Source: Arachidicoccus soli (lineage in GTDB: Bacteria > Bacteroidota > Bacteroidia > Chitinophagales > Chitinophagaceae). Taken from it: a stretch of 64,000 nucleotides of DNA. Position numbers and translations under genes: made by a program. Under the pieces are notes generated by a model that had not been told where the DNA came from, ran no database searches, and saw only the letters and a list, made by a program, of their open reading frames with translations. The DNA lies in NCBI RefSeq assembly GCF_003600625.1, contig NZ_CP032489.1, forward strand, positions 3,534,001 through 3,598,000, given 5' to 3'. Positions 36,255 to 46,534 of this stretch are shown piece after piece (positions within the stretch are counted from its first letter, which is position 1; every line of letters begins with the position of its first letter).

Positions 36255-36950
36255 ATGAATATGAAAACAATGAAACCTAGAATTTTTGCAATCCTTGCAA
36301 GTGCAATATTGCTTAGCTCCTGTAATGTTTATAAAAACGCAAATAAAAGAGAACGAGGAGCAGCTATTGGTGTTGCTGGCGGCGCCGTTGCTGGTGGCGT
36401 AGTAGGTAGGCTTACCGGAAATACAGCCTTAGGTGCTATTATAGGTGCTGCTGTAGGTGGTGGGGCTGGCTATATCATTGGCAAAAAAATGGATAAACAA
36501 GCAGAAGATATAAAGACACAAGTGCCAGATGCTAAAGTTGAAAGAGTAGAAGAAGGCATCGTTGTTGAATTTTCTAGTAAAGTTCTTTTTGGCTTTGACC
36601 AATCAAATCTTACAGATGCATCTAGAAAGACACTTAACAACCTTATTACAATCCTCAACAAATATCCTCAAACAAATCTAGAGGTTCAGGGTCATACAGA
36701 TAATACTGGGTCAGAAAGTTATAATATGACTTTATCTGTAAAACGTGCAAGTACCGTTGCTGATTATTTAAAGGCAAATGGAATTGATGCTTCACGCCTT
36801 ACAATTAAAGGCTTCGGCGAAGATGCACCAAAATACGATAACAATACAGAGCAAGGCAGAATGCAAAATAGAAGAGTTGAGTTTTTAATTACAGCAAACC
36901 AACAAATGAAAGCTGAAGCAAATCAAGAAGCAAAACAACAAGGAAATTAA
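36255..36950 (+). CDS. OmpA-family lipoprotein with glycine-zipper segment
   Basis: This 231-residue lipoprotein has a signal ending LLSSC, then a glycine zipper (about 32-75: AAIGVAGGAVAGGVVG, LGAIIGAAVGGGAGYIIG). An OmpA C-terminal peptidoglycan-binding domain follows (about 105-215: LFGFDQSNLT, VQGHTDNTGSESYN, LSVKRASTVADYL, GFGEDAPKYDN, MQNRRVEFLI). It probably links the outer membrane to the wall. It forms a single-gene unit with a strong terminator just after it. Confidence 0.94.
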   Translation: MNMKTMKPRIFAILASAILLSSCNVYKNANKRERGAAIGVAGGAVAGGVVGRLTGNTALGAIIGAAVGGGAGYIIGKKMDKQAEDIKTQVPDAKVERVEEGIVVEFSSKVLFGFDQSNLTDASRKTLNNLITILNKYPQTNLEVQGHTDNTGSESYNMTLSVKRASTVADYLKANGIDASRLTIKGFGEDAPKYDNNTEQGRMQNRRVEFLITANQQMKAEANQEAKQQGN

Positions 36951-36969
36951 AATAATAAGAAAATATGAG

Positions 36970-37000
36970 AAGCCGGATGAATGATTTTATCCGGCTTTAT
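36970..37000 (+). terminator. Terminator of the OmpA-family gene
   Basis: AAGCCGGAT and ATCCGGCTT form a 9-bp stem followed by a short T-rich tail. It lies 20 bp past the stop codon. Confidence 0.8.
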
Positions 37001-37041
37001 CATTTCAGAAACAGAAAATTTTTTATTCCGACCTTATTATA

Positions 37042-37049
37042 TACCTTTG
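37042..37049 (+). promoter_or_regulatory. Probable promoter (-7, TACCTTTG) of the met operon, upstream of the riboswitch
   Basis: TACCTTTG matches the Bacteroidota consensus. TTTT at 37019-37022, 19 bp upstream, may be a weak -33 element. The start site would be about 13 nt before the SAM riboswitch. Confidence 0.55.
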
Positions 37050-37068
37050 CACTAGTTCTTTAAAAAAT

Positions 37069-37169
37069 CTTATCAAGAAAGGCAGAGGGATTGGCCCGAT
37101 GAAGCCTTGGCAACCACTCGAAAGAGAAAGGTGCCAAATCCAACCAATTAATTTAATTGGGTAGATAAG
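37069..37169 (+). ncRNA. SAM-I riboswitch (S-box) aptamer
   Basis: The S-box consensus is clear: CTTATCAAG at the 5' side of P1, then AGAGGGATTGGCCCGATGA, GCCTTGGCAACC, GAAAGGTGCCAAATCC and the closing AGATAAG, which pairs with CTTATC. The P4 arm is replaced by an AATTAATTTAATT-type hairpin. SAM binding stabilises this fold. Control of metY-metX-hom downstream fits the known role of S-box RNAs in methionine synthesis. Confidence 0.95.
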
Positions 37170-37210
37170 TCAGTGTTTTAAGTTAATACTACTTTCGTAA
37201 TATAATATAT

Positions 37211-37242
37211 AGCTTACCTGACTTTCAGTGTAGGCTTTTTTT
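37211..37242 (+). terminator. SAM riboswitch terminator (expression platform)
   Basis: AGCTTAC pairs with GTAGGCT, and CTGA with TCAG inside it, followed by seven Ts. The aptamer's 3' flank AAGTCAG (37167-37173) is a perfect 7-nt complement of CTGACTT (37218-37224) in the terminator's left arm. So without SAM an antiterminator can form, and with SAM transcription stops. Beyond it, TTAGGCT (37250-37256) and AGCCTAA (37274-37280) form another hairpin of unknown use. Confidence 0.88.
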
Positions 37243-37347
37243 ATGTCTATTAGGCTGGTAATTTCTGGCGATTAGCCTAAGCACATTCATCTTCCTTCTC
37301 ATGATATGAATTTTTAATTTTTTTTCAGTAAAAAAGAATTAATCTAT

Positions 37348-37355
37348 TAATTTTG
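37348..37355 (+). promoter_or_regulatory. Second promoter of the met operon (-7, TAATTTTG)
   Basis: TAATTTTG matches TAnnTTTG and lies 14 nt before a short leader ORF. It is downstream of the riboswitch terminator, so transcripts from it would escape SAM control. The -33 element is weak. Confidence 0.45.
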
Positions 37356-37369
37356 TAGAGTAATAGTAA

Positions 37370-37447
37370 ATGAATAAAGCAACAAAAATAGCATTGTTTA
37401 ATTCCATCGCAGCTCTGAAGAGTCGATGTTTTTGTATGTGCATCTAG
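37370..37447 (+). CDS. Cys-rich leader peptide before metY
   Basis: A 25-codon ORF from ATG 37370 to TAG at 37445-37447 ends in RCFCMCI: three Cys codons and one Met codon in the last six positions, with none before except the start. It begins 14 nt after a promoter-like element and ends 86 bp before metY. The hairpins at its 3' end are mutually exclusive. This is the layout of a ribosome-stalling attenuator sensing Cys-tRNA or Met-tRNA. MetY uses sulfide or makes homocysteine, so cysteine or sulfur sensing would make sense. No homology search was possible, and chance cannot be excluded for so short an ORF. Confidence 0.6.
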   Translation: MNKATKIALFNSIAALKSRCFCMCI

Positions 37448-37488
37448 CACATTTATTCATCCATATTTCCTCTCTAGATGAGGTATCT
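37437..37488 (+). promoter_or_regulatory. Mutually exclusive hairpins after the Cys-rich leader ORF
   Basis: TGTGC and GCACA (37437-37451) form a 5-bp hairpin over the last Cys codon and stop. The same segment's CATCTAG (37441-37447) is a perfect complement of CTAGATG (37474-37480), which otherwise belongs to small hairpins (CCTC / GAGG, or AGAT / ATCT). A T-rich stretch follows at 37499-37522. It looks like a switch, but no classic terminator stem directly abuts the Ts. Confidence 0.45.
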
Positions 37489-37515
37489 GCATTATTCTAA
37501 TTCTTTTTTATTTAA

Positions 37516-38838
<1,323 letters not shown>

Positions 38839-38910
38839 GATAAATATTTCTAGGAGGCAATAATCTTAATCCTATTGCCTCCTATTATTAAAAAATACTA
38901 GCTAAGAAAA

Positions 38911-39963
38911 GTGCACCAATCTATTTATCATCATAATAAAGAATTTGTTTTAGAAAGTGGGGAAATAATTCCCTCCTTTCATTTACAATATACAACTTAT
39001 GGAAAGCTCAATGCAACAAAAAGTAATGTGGTGTGGGTATTTCACGCGCTTACAGCTAATAGTGAAGCTGCGGACTGGTGGCCCGGGTTAATAGGCCGGG
39101 GGAAAATATTTAACCCTGAAAAGCATTTTATCATTTGTGTAAATGTCCCAGGCAGTTGCTATGGGAGCATTTCACCCCTTGATATAAATGCTAAAACAAA
39201 CCAGCCCTATTACCACGAGTTTCCGATATTTACGCTTCGTGATATAGTCAAAACTTTTCAACATTTAAGGCAGTATTTACAAATTGAGAAAATCTGGATT
39301 GGGATTGGCGGATCTTTAGGAGGCATGCAGTTATTGGAATGGGCTATTAGTGAACCGGAAATTTTTGAAAATATTATTCCAATTGGTACTAATGCTAAAC
39401 AGTCCCCCTGGGGTATAGCTTTGAATGCTTCACAAAGAATGTCCATTGAAGCAGATGCGACCTGGAAAGAAAAATCAGATAAAGCAGGATTAGAGGGTTT
39501 AAAAGTTGCTCGATCGATTGCATTACTTTCCTACAGGGATTATAATGCCTACAATACAACACAACAAGGTATTACTGAAGATTCTAGAAATTACAGTATC
39601 GACAAGCAAATATATCGTGCTGAGACCTATCAAAAATATCAAGGCGAAAAATTAGCAAAACGATTTAACGCATTTAGCTACTACAATTTATCACGCACAA
39701 TGGACTCTCATGATGTAGGACGTGGCAGAGATTCGACAGAAACTGCACTTAGCATCATAAAAGCAAAAACATTGGTAATTGGTATCTTTTCAGATATATT
39801 ATTCCCTCCTGAAGAACAAATGTTTATCGCAAATAATATTACCAATGCGGAAATACATATTATCAATTCACTATTTGGCCACGATGGCTTTTTATTGGAA
39901 TTTGATACTATTGAAAAAATAATTGGCAACTTTCTCAATAAGAAAAATTTAAAAAATGAATGA
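38911..39963 (+). CDS. metX: Homoserine O-acetyltransferase
   Basis: This 350-residue alpha/beta-hydrolase-fold enzyme begins at a GTG; no in-frame ATG precedes the conserved LESGEIIPSFHLQYTTYGKLN. It has the MetX blocks VFHALTANSEAADWWPGLIG and NVPGSCYGSISP, the nucleophile Ser in IGIGGSLGGMQLLEW, and the catalytic His in LFGHDGFLLEF. It acetylates homoserine using acetyl-CoA. It lies 72 bp after metY and overlaps hom by 8 bp. Confidence 0.94.
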   Translation: MHQSIYHHNKEFVLESGEIIPSFHLQYTTYGKLNATKSNVVWVFHALTANSEAADWWPGLIGRGKIFNPEKHFIICVNVPGSCYGSISPLDINAKTNQPYYHEFPIFTLRDIVKTFQHLRQYLQIEKIWIGIGGSLGGMQLLEWAISEPEIFENIIPIGTNAKQSPWGIALNASQRMSIEADATWKEKSDKAGLEGLKVARSIALLSYRDYNAYNTTQQGITEDSRNYSIDKQIYRAETYQKYQGEKLAKRFNAFSYYNLSRTMDSHDVGRGRDSTETALSIIKAKTLVIGIFSDILFPPEEQMFIANNITNAEIHIINSLFGHDGFLLEFDTIEKIIGNFLNKKNLKNE

Positions 39964-41212
39964 ACATAAGGAAATAATTATTGGCATGTTTGGTTTTGGG
40001 GTAGTAGGGGAAGGATTATACAAAATATTGCAACAAACACCTTCATTGAATGCAAGAATTAAAAAATCTTGCATAAAACATCCTGGCAAAAAAAGAAATG
40101 CTCCTGAGGAACTGTTTACCACAGATAAAGATGTATTGCTGTTCGATGATGAGATAAATGTAATAGTAGAAGTAATTGATGATTCTGTCGCTGCATTTGA
40201 TATAGTGACAACAGCTTTGAAAAATGGGAAAGCTGTTGTAAGCGCTAGTAAAAAAATGATCGCTGAAAATTTGGAAGAACTCCTGCAATTACAAAAAGAA
40301 ACTGGGCTGCCATTCTTATGCGAAGCAGCTGCCTGCGCCTCCATTCCCGTGATTCGTAACCTGGAAGAATATTACGATAATGATTTGTTACATTCAATAA
40401 GAGCTGTAGTCAATGGCTCTACCAATTTTATCCTTACCAAAATGTTTGACGATAAATTGGACTTCCAAGACGCATTAATTCTCGCACAGCAATTGGGTTA
40501 TGCAGAAAGTAATCCGTCCCTCGATGTAGAAGGTTATGATGCTGTAAATAAATGGGTTATTTTACTAAATCATGCATATGGTATAGTAGAGAAGAGCGAT
40601 AAAATATTGTTTACCGGCATTCAAAATATTCAATTACGTGATGCTTCAGTTGCTAAAGAAAAAGGGTTTGATATAAAATTAGTAGCGCAAGCCAAAACTT
40701 TATTAAACGGAAAAGTAGCGGCATATGTATTACCGCAATTCGTAAAACTTGATGATCAATTGGCATTTGTAAAAAACGAATTTAATGGAGTTGTGATTGA
40801 AAGCGGCTTTGCAGATAGACAGTTTTTTTATGGTAAAGGTGCCGGTAGTTTGGCCACGGGTTCTGCCGTGATGAGCGATATTTCAGCTTTACGCTATGAC
40901 TATAAGTATGAATATAAAAAACTATATCACCATAAACCGAAAGAATTAACCAATGACTTTTATGTACGTGTGTATATTAGTTTTAATGAAGTGAAGAGTA
41001 TCCGGAAAGACGATTTTGAATGGATAGAAGAATGGCATGCAGGTTTAGAAAGAAGTTACTTGATTGGTGTAATTCATTTCCAGAAATTACAAAATACAAA
41101 TTGGTGGAAAGAAGATGGTGTTTCATTAATACTTACTGCTGACGGTATTATTGAAGAAATAGATTCCCGTAATGCAAAGAAAAGGAGTCTCGAATTGGCC
41201 GGTATATTATAA
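39956..41212 (+). CDS. hom: Monofunctional homoserine dehydrogenase
   Basis: This 418-residue protein has the NAD(P) loop IGMFGFGVVGEGLYKIL at the N-terminus. The HSD core follows (AVVNGSTNFILTKMFDD, LGYAESNPSLDVEGYDAVNKWVILL, GKGAGSLATGSAVMSD). The C-terminal 100 residues may be a diverged ACT-like region. It reduces aspartate semialdehyde to homoserine. Its start lies inside the 3' end of metX, so it is coupled to methionine synthesis, while ThrA carries the second homoserine dehydrogenase in this window. It ends at a strong shared terminator. Confidence 0.93.
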   Translation: MNEHKEIIIGMFGFGVVGEGLYKILQQTPSLNARIKKSCIKHPGKKRNAPEELFTTDKDVLLFDDEINVIVEVIDDSVAAFDIVTTALKNGKAVVSASKKMIAENLEELLQLQKETGLPFLCEAAACASIPVIRNLEEYYDNDLLHSIRAVVNGSTNFILTKMFDDKLDFQDALILAQQLGYAESNPSLDVEGYDAVNKWVILLNHAYGIVEKSDKILFTGIQNIQLRDASVAKEKGFDIKLVAQAKTLLNGKVAAYVLPQFVKLDDQLAFVKNEFNGVVIESGFADRQFFYGKGAGSLATGSAVMSDISALRYDYKYEYKKLYHHKPKELTNDFYVRVYISFNEVKSIRKDDFEWIEEWHAGLERSYLIGVIHFQKLQNTNWWKEDGVSLILTADGIIEEIDSRNAKKRSLELAGIL

Positions 41213-41233
41213 ATATCTAGGTTTTAAACCAAA

Positions 41234-41272
41234 TAGAAGAAGCCGCAAAAATTAATTTTGCGGCTTCTTCTA
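41234..41272. terminator. Bidirectional terminator between hom and rpoB
   Basis: A perfect 17-bp stem (TAGAAGAAGCCGCAAAA with its complement) around a 5-nt loop, with A-rich and T-rich sides, can end transcription from both convergent genes. It confirms that rpoB transcription stops here and does not continue into rpoC. Confidence 0.92.
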
Positions 41273-41291
41273 TATAAGACTTGCGTTATTT

Positions 41292-44200
41292 TTAATCAAA
41301 TTTCAAGTCCAAGCCTAAACCTCTCAATTCATGTACCAATACATTGAAGGATTCAGGAATTCCTGCACGTGGAATATTATCTCCTTTTACAATTGCCTCG
41401 TAAGTTTTAGCGCGGCCAATAATATCATCTGATTTGATTGTTAACAATTCTTGCAAGATATTAGATGCACCATAAGCCTCTAATGCCCAAACTTCCATTT
41501 CACCAAAACGCTGACCACCAAACTGTGCCTTACCACCCAAAGGTTGTTGCGTAATCAAACTGTAAGGTCCGATAGAACGTGCGTGCATTTTATCATCAAC
41601 CATGTGGTGTAGTTTAATCATATAGATTACACCCACAGTAGCTTTTTGGTCAAATCTATCGCCCGTTTCACCATCATACAAATACGTATGTCCCATTGAT
41701 GGAATATTTGCTTTGTCGCAATAGTCCGAAATTTCTTCAGGAGTAGCACCATCAAAAATTGGAGTAGCAAATTTCACACCCAATTCTTTACCGCACCATC
41801 CTAAAATTGTTTCATATATCTGTCCGATATTCATACGAGAAGGCACACCCAATGGATTCAATACAATATCTACCGGAGTACCATTTTCCAAGAAAGGCAT
41901 ATCTTCTGCACGTACAATTTTGGCAACAATACCTTTATTCCCGTGGCGACCCGCCATTTTATCTCCTACTTTCAACTTACGTTTTACCGCAAGATAAACT
42001 TTTGCCAGCTTAAGAACACCAGCAGGTAATTCATCACCAATTGAGATGTTGAACTTTTCGCGTTTATAGCGACCAAGTTCTTCATTGTATTTGATGTTGT
42101 AATTATGTAAAAGAATATTTATTTGTCCATCAATTGTTTCATCACCTGTCCAACCCAATGGATTGACATTTTGATAATCGACAGCACTTAGGTTTTTAGC
42201 ATTAAACTTAGCACCTTTGCCAATCAGCATTTCGCCGAAGTTGTTGCTAACACCCGTAGAAGTTTTGTCTTTTAATAAGGTTTGTAATTTATTAATCAAC
42301 AACTCTTTTAAGCTTACACCATTCTCCTGGTGAACTTTTTCAATTTTTTCTAATTGTGCTTTTTCACGCAATTTACCATTCTTATCTTTTTTGGCCCGTT
42401 GAAAAAGTTTCTTATCAATTACGACACCTTCTGTTCCGTTTGGAGCTTTCAAAGAAGCATCTTTTGCGTCACCGGCTTTATCCCCAAAGATTGCACGTAG
42501 CAATTTTTCTTCCGGTGTAGGATCACTCTCTCCTTTCGGAGTAATCTTACCTATCAAAATATCACCTTCACGAACGGTAGCTCCAATACGGATAATACCA
42601 TGCTCATCTAAGTCTCTAGTCGCTTCTTCTGAGATATTGGGAATATCAGAAGTTAACTCTTCTTCTCCCAATTTTGTATCTCTTACTTCCAATTCATATT
42701 CCTCAATGTGAATAGAAGTATATAAATCTTCGCGAACTACTTTTTCATTAATTACGATGGCATCTTCGAAGTTATAACCTTTCCAAGGCATAAATGCTAC
42801 TTGTAAGTTACGGCCCAATGCTAATTCACCATCTTTGGTTGCATATCCTTCCGTTAAGAAATCTCCTTTCTTAACATGTTGCCCCTTTTTAACAGCCGGA
42901 CGTAGATTGATAGATGTTGCTTGGTTGGTTTTGATAAACTTAGTTAATTTATATACCACTAAATCATCTTCAAAACTTACCAAACGATCCGCATCATTTC
43001 TATTGTAACGTACATGTACCTCGCGCGCATCTACAAATTCTACAACACCTTCACCTTCTGCATGTATTTGAATACGTGCATCTCGTGCAGCTTTACCTTC
43101 CAAACCAGTACCTACGATCGGAGATTGTGGAAGTAATAAAGGCACAGCTTGACGTTGCATGTTAGAACCCATCAATGCACGGTTCGCATCATCATGTTCC
43201 AAGAACGGGATCAAAGATGCACTCAAACCAACAATCTGATTAGGTGCTACATCCATGTATCCTACATCGTTCTTTTCCAAGACAGGAAAATCACCTGTTT
43301 CACGGCTAATAATTCTATCTTCTATAAATACACCTTTATCGTCCATTGGTGCACTAAATTGTGCAATTTTGGCTGTATCTTCTTCTTCAGCGCTTAAGAA
43401 CTTCAAATGCTTCAAATCTACTTTTCCATCATGTACTTCGTGATAAGGTGTTTCAATGAAGCCCATATCATTAATCTTCGCGTGTACACAAAGTGTAGAA
43501 ATCAAACCAATGTTTGGACCTTCCGGTGTTTCAATTGTACACAATCTACCATAGTGAGAATAGTGTACGTCACGTACTTCAAATCCTGCACGTTCACGAC
43601 TTAACCCCCCGGGTCCGAGTGCAGAAATACGGCGTTTGTGCGTAATTTCCGATAGCGGATTGGTTTGGTCTAAGAATTGAGATAATTGCGATGTTCCGAA
43701 GAAAGAGTTGATAACAGAAGACAGTGTCCTCGCATTAATCAAATCAACCGGTGTAAACACTTCGTTGTCGCGTACATTCATACGTTCACGAATAGTACGT
43801 GCCATACGAGCTAATCCCACACCAAACTGTGCGTATAATTGTTCGCCTACCGTACGTACACGACGATTGCTCAAATGGTCGATATCATCAATTTCTGCTT
43901 TGCCATTTGTAAGGCGAACCAAATATTTGATAATTTCTATAATATCGTCTTTAGTAAGAACTTTGTTGGTCAGTTTTTGCTTAACCTCTAATTTACGGTT
44001 GATTTTATAACGACCAACTTCTCCTAAATCATAACGTTTATCGCTAAAAAATAATTTATCAATAATACCACGAGCAGTTTCATTATCTGGGGCATCTGCG
44101 CCACGCAATTGACGGTAGATAAATTGAACCGCTTCCAATTCAGAGTTAGTTGTATCTTTATTCAAGGTATTGTAAATGATGGCATAATCTCCACCAACAT

Positions 44201-45095
44201 CTTCTCTTTGAATAAATACACTTGAAACCTCCAAATCAGAAATAATCTGAATCGTTTCTTCGTCCAAAAGCGTATCACGCTCTAAGACAACCTCGTTACG
44301 CTCTAATGAAACGACTTCACCGGTATCTTCATCCACAAAATCTTCCACCCATGCTTTTAGCACGCGAGCGGCTAATTTATGTCCAATATATTTTTCCAAT
44401 GCCTTTTTATCGGCAGGCACTTCTGTAGCCATGCCGAACAAAGTAAGTATGTCTTTATCAGTTTCAAAACCAATAGAACGTAATAATGTCGTAACCGGGA
44501 ATTTCTTCTTACGGTCAATATACGCATACATTACATTGTTGATGTCAGTGGCAAATTCCATCCATGCACCTTTAAAGGGTATCACACGGGCAGAATAAAT
44601 TTTAGTTCCGTTTGGATGAGTAGACTGTCCAAAGAATACGCCCGGAGAGCGATGCAACTGAGATACAATAACACGTTCTGCCCCATTAACTACAAAAGTA
44701 CCTCTTGGAGTCATATAAGGTATATTACCTAAGAAAACATCCTGCACAATAGTTTGGAAATCCACATGCTCTTCATCGTTACAGCTCAAACGTAGTTTGG
44801 CTTTCAGAGGAACTGCATAGGTAAGTCCGCGCTCCATACACTCATCAATAGAGTAACGTGGCGGATCTACAAAATAATCCAAAAACTCCAACATGAAAAT
44901 GTTGCGTGTGTCTGTAATGGGAAAATTTTCTTTAAACACTCGGAATAAACCTTCGTTGTCACGCTTATCAGGCGTTGTTTCTAATTGAAAAAATTCGCGG
45001 AAGGATTCTAATTGAATGTCTAGAAGATCAGGTGTTTCTGCTAAGTGTTTGGTCTTGCTAAAACTAACCCTGTTTTGAACTTTAGTTGATGACAT
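41292..45095 (-). CDS. rpoB: DNA-directed RNA polymerase subunit beta
   Basis: This 1267-residue protein is a full-length Bacteroidota beta subunit. The rifampicin region (about 463-497: [29 protein letters not shown]) keeps the sensitive-type residues Gln513, Asp516, His526 and Ser531 (E. coli numbering). The C-terminal part has [34 protein letters not shown] and [16 protein letters not shown]. It is highly unusual in context: rpoC does not follow, since hom is convergent across a strong terminator. rplJ and rplL do not precede it either. It has its own consensus promoter and a terminator-like hairpin in its leader. Confidence 0.98.
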   Translation of the reverse strand: MSSTKVQNRVSFSKTKHLAETPDLLDIQLESFREFFQLETTPDKRDNEGLFRVFKENFPITDTRNIFMLEFLDYFVDPPRYSIDECMERGLTYAVPLKAKLRLSCNDEEHVDFQTIVQDVFLGNIPYMTPRGTFVVNGAERVIVSQLHRSPGVFFGQSTHPNGTKIYSARVIPFKGAWMEFATDINNVMYAYIDRKKKFPVTTLLRSIGFETDKDILTLFGMATEVPADKKALEKYIGHKLAARVLKAWVEDFVDEDTGEVVSLERNEVVLERDTLLDEETIQIISDLEVSSVFIQREDVGGDYAIIYNTLNKDTTNSELEAVQFIYRQLRGADAPDNETARGIIDKLFFSDKRYDLGEVGRYKINRKLEVKQKLTNKVLTKDDIIEIIKYLVRLTNGKAEIDDIDHLSNRRVRTVGEQLYAQFGVGLARMARTIRERMNVRDNEVFTPVDLINARTLSSVINSFFGTSQLSQFLDQTNPLSEITHKRRISALGPGGLSRERAGFEVRDVHYSHYGRLCTIETPEGPNIGLISTLCVHAKINDMGFIETPYHEVHDGKVDLKHLKFLSAEEEDTAKIAQFSAPMDDKGVFIEDRIISRETGDFPVLEKNDVGYMDVAPNQIVGLSASLIPFLEHDDANRALMGSNMQRQAVPLLLPQSPIVGTGLEGKAARDARIQIHAEGEGVVEFVDAREVHVRYNRNDADRLVSFEDDLVVYKLTKFIKTNQATSINLRPAVKKGQHVKKGDFLTEGYATKDGELALGRNLQVAFMPWKGYNFEDAIVINEKVVREDLYTSIHIEEYELEVRDTKLGEEELTSDIPNISEEATRDLDEHGIIRIGATVREGDILIGKITPKGESDPTPEEKLLRAIFGDKAGDAKDASLKAPNGTEGVVIDKKLFQRAKKDKNGKLREKAQLEKIEKVHQENGVSLKELLINKLQTLLKDKTSTGVSNNFGEMLIGKGAKFNAKNLSAVDYQNVNPLGWTGDETIDGQINILLHNYNIKYNEELGRYKREKFNISIGDELPAGVLKLAKVYLAVKRKLKVGDKMAGRHGNKGIVAKIVRAEDMPFLENGTPVDIVLNPLGVPSRMNIGQIYETILGWCGKELGVKFATPIFDGATPEEISDYCDKANIPSMGHTYLYDGETGDRFDQKATVGVIYMIKLHHMVDDKMHARSIGPYSLITQQPLGGKAQFGGQRFGEMEVWALEAYGASNILQELLTIKSDDIIGRAKTYEAIVKGDNIPRAGIPESFNVLVHELRGLGLDLKFD

Positions 45096-45145
45096 ATCTG
45101 TATTTAACCGGTTTTACTTAATTAAACTTAAGCTCATTTGTGCAT

Positions 45146-45179
45146 AAAAAAACAAGAATGAAATGGCCATTTCCTTGTT
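45146..45179 (-). terminator. Terminator-like hairpin in the rpoB leader
   Basis: AACAAG / CTTGTT and GAAAT / ATTTC pair with a 3-nt bulge. On the minus strand the hairpin is followed by seven Ts. It lies 51-84 bp before the rpoB ATG but downstream of the rpoB promoter at 45213-45243. It may be a conditional attenuator of rpoB or simply end read-through from the upstream gene. Confidence 0.7.
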
Positions 45180-45212
45180 TTATTTAGTCAAACTGCCTAA
45201 ATTAAAGGGCAA

Positions 45213-45243
45213 CAAAGGTAGTAATAGTATTTAAACTGGCAAA
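45213..45243 (-). promoter_or_regulatory. Promoter of rpoB
   Basis: On the minus strand TTTG, a 19-bp spacer and TACCTTTG form a perfect match to the Bacteroidota housekeeping consensus. The start site would be near 45206, giving a leader of about 110 nt. Confidence 0.7.
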
Positions 45244-45280
45244 AACTATTTTAATTTAGAATTTTCACCCCTAAATAGAA

Positions 45281-46483
45281 TTATTCTGCTCCAAAAAGAG
45301 CAAAACTTCCCCCAACCCAGGTTTTATTTTTATTTAAGGCAACACTTATCATTTTTCCCTTACTCAGCCTAGCCAAATTATATGCAGCTACAGGCCTCAA
45401 TTCGCCCTCTTTCCATAAATAAAAAACCCGTATTTCAGCTTTTGCATTATCATCCATAGTACGAATTATGGGTATGTAATTGACCTTTTTCTGTAAAATA
45501 TAATTTTCCGGGTCCCTTATACGCTCAATATCTTCTCTTGTAACATCGATAATTACACCATTACCGGCAAAGGAAAACAATGGCTTTAATACATAATTTT
45601 CCAGATCATGGGGTATTTCAGCTAAATCCTTTAAGAAAAAAGTCTTTGGAATATTAGGATGATTCAGAAAAGGTAAAGCGTATTTACTAATGCGATAAAA
45701 CCAATTTGGATGGGTAACCCATTGTACATCCAAGTCTTCGAATAAAACTTTGGCCTTTTCTTGCACCTCTGGAGTTTGCCTGTATAACTCATCAAAAATT
45801 AAGCGATTATAAATGCGTTCAATTTTTATTAATTTCCCGTTTTTTTCATAAAATAAATTATTGCCCTCCTTCACAAGCTTGGTAACACAAACGATTTCTA
45901 TACCTAAATATTTGCGTGTATATTCAAAATCTATCCTTGTTTTTTGCTTTTCAGGAAATATTTCCAATAAGATTGTATGTTCAGGACTGCTTTCTCCTAT
46001 TATAACCTCTTTAAGAAGTTGTATTGTTTTATATTCATCGAAATCTTTAAAAAATGGCGAGAAACTTTCCGGTAAATGATAAGCATGAGCAGCTGCCTTA
46101 TATTGATGCAATTGATAAGCAAACAGTGTTGCAAAACCTTGCATTTCAATCAGCATCGGTTCCACTTCTCCATTTGAGTCATTTTCACAAATACCAAAAT
46201 CGAATATCAAAAAATGAGGAATGCCTTCTTCTGCTTTTACATTTATATAGCTAGGTATCGCTTTTTGGGTAGCATCTTTAAAGTTTGGGCTTACAATTTC
46301 GTCAATAATTGTTTCACAAACAGACAACATTTTTTGTTTAAATATATTACCAATAAAAACCGGCGTTTCTGCAACTCTAAAATCTAAAGCACCAGGAAAA
46401 TCTTTTTTAATATAGTTTAGATATTCTTGATATTTCTCATCCGTAAAATTCTCATTAAACCAATCTCTTTGTGTTGGAATCAT
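45281..46483 (-). CDS. Conserved hypothetical protein, possibly ATP-grasp-like
   Basis: This 400-residue cytoplasmic protein has no membrane segment. Features that recall circularly permuted ATP-grasp or glutathionylspermidine-synthase-like proteins are EPMLIEMQGFATLFAYQ, KIERIYNRLIFDELYR, a Lys/Gly region VLKPLFSFAGNGVIIDVT, and ILQKKVNYIPIIRTMD followed by AEIRVFYLW. An ATP-dependent ligase is therefore plausible, but the similarity is distant and the substrate unknown. It follows the GntR regulator gene by 51 bp on the same strand. Confidence 0.55.
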   Translation of the reverse strand: MIPTQRDWFNENFTDEKYQEYLNYIKKDFPGALDFRVAETPVFIGNIFKQKMLSVCETIIDEIVSPNFKDATQKAIPSYINVKAEEGIPHFLIFDFGICENDSNGEVEPMLIEMQGFATLFAYQLHQYKAAAHAYHLPESFSPFFKDFDEYKTIQLLKEVIIGESSPEHTILLEIFPEKQKTRIDFEYTRKYLGIEIVCVTKLVKEGNNLFYEKNGKLIKIERIYNRLIFDELYRQTPEVQEKAKVLFEDLDVQWVTHPNWFYRISKYALPFLNHPNIPKTFFLKDLAEIPHDLENYVLKPLFSFAGNGVIIDVTREDIERIRDPENYILQKKVNYIPIIRTMDDNAKAEIRVFYLWKEGELRPVAAYNLARLSKGKMISVALNKNKTWVGGSFALFGAE

Positions 46484-46534
46484 AGAATTAAATTAATTTG
46501 AACAAATGGAAAAGCACTGTAGGCCATTTATGAT

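Noticed and set aside
41292-45095. rpoB as a horizontally gained rifampicin-resistance duplicate
   Set aside because: The rifampicin region keeps the sensitive-type residues at all main positions, and the length and wording are those of a normal Bacteroidota beta subunit.
45121-45180. An 18-codon ORF in the rpoB leader (MAISFLFFYAQMSLSLIK)
   Set aside because: It begins inside the hairpin stem and has no telling amino-acid bias, so it is probably chance.
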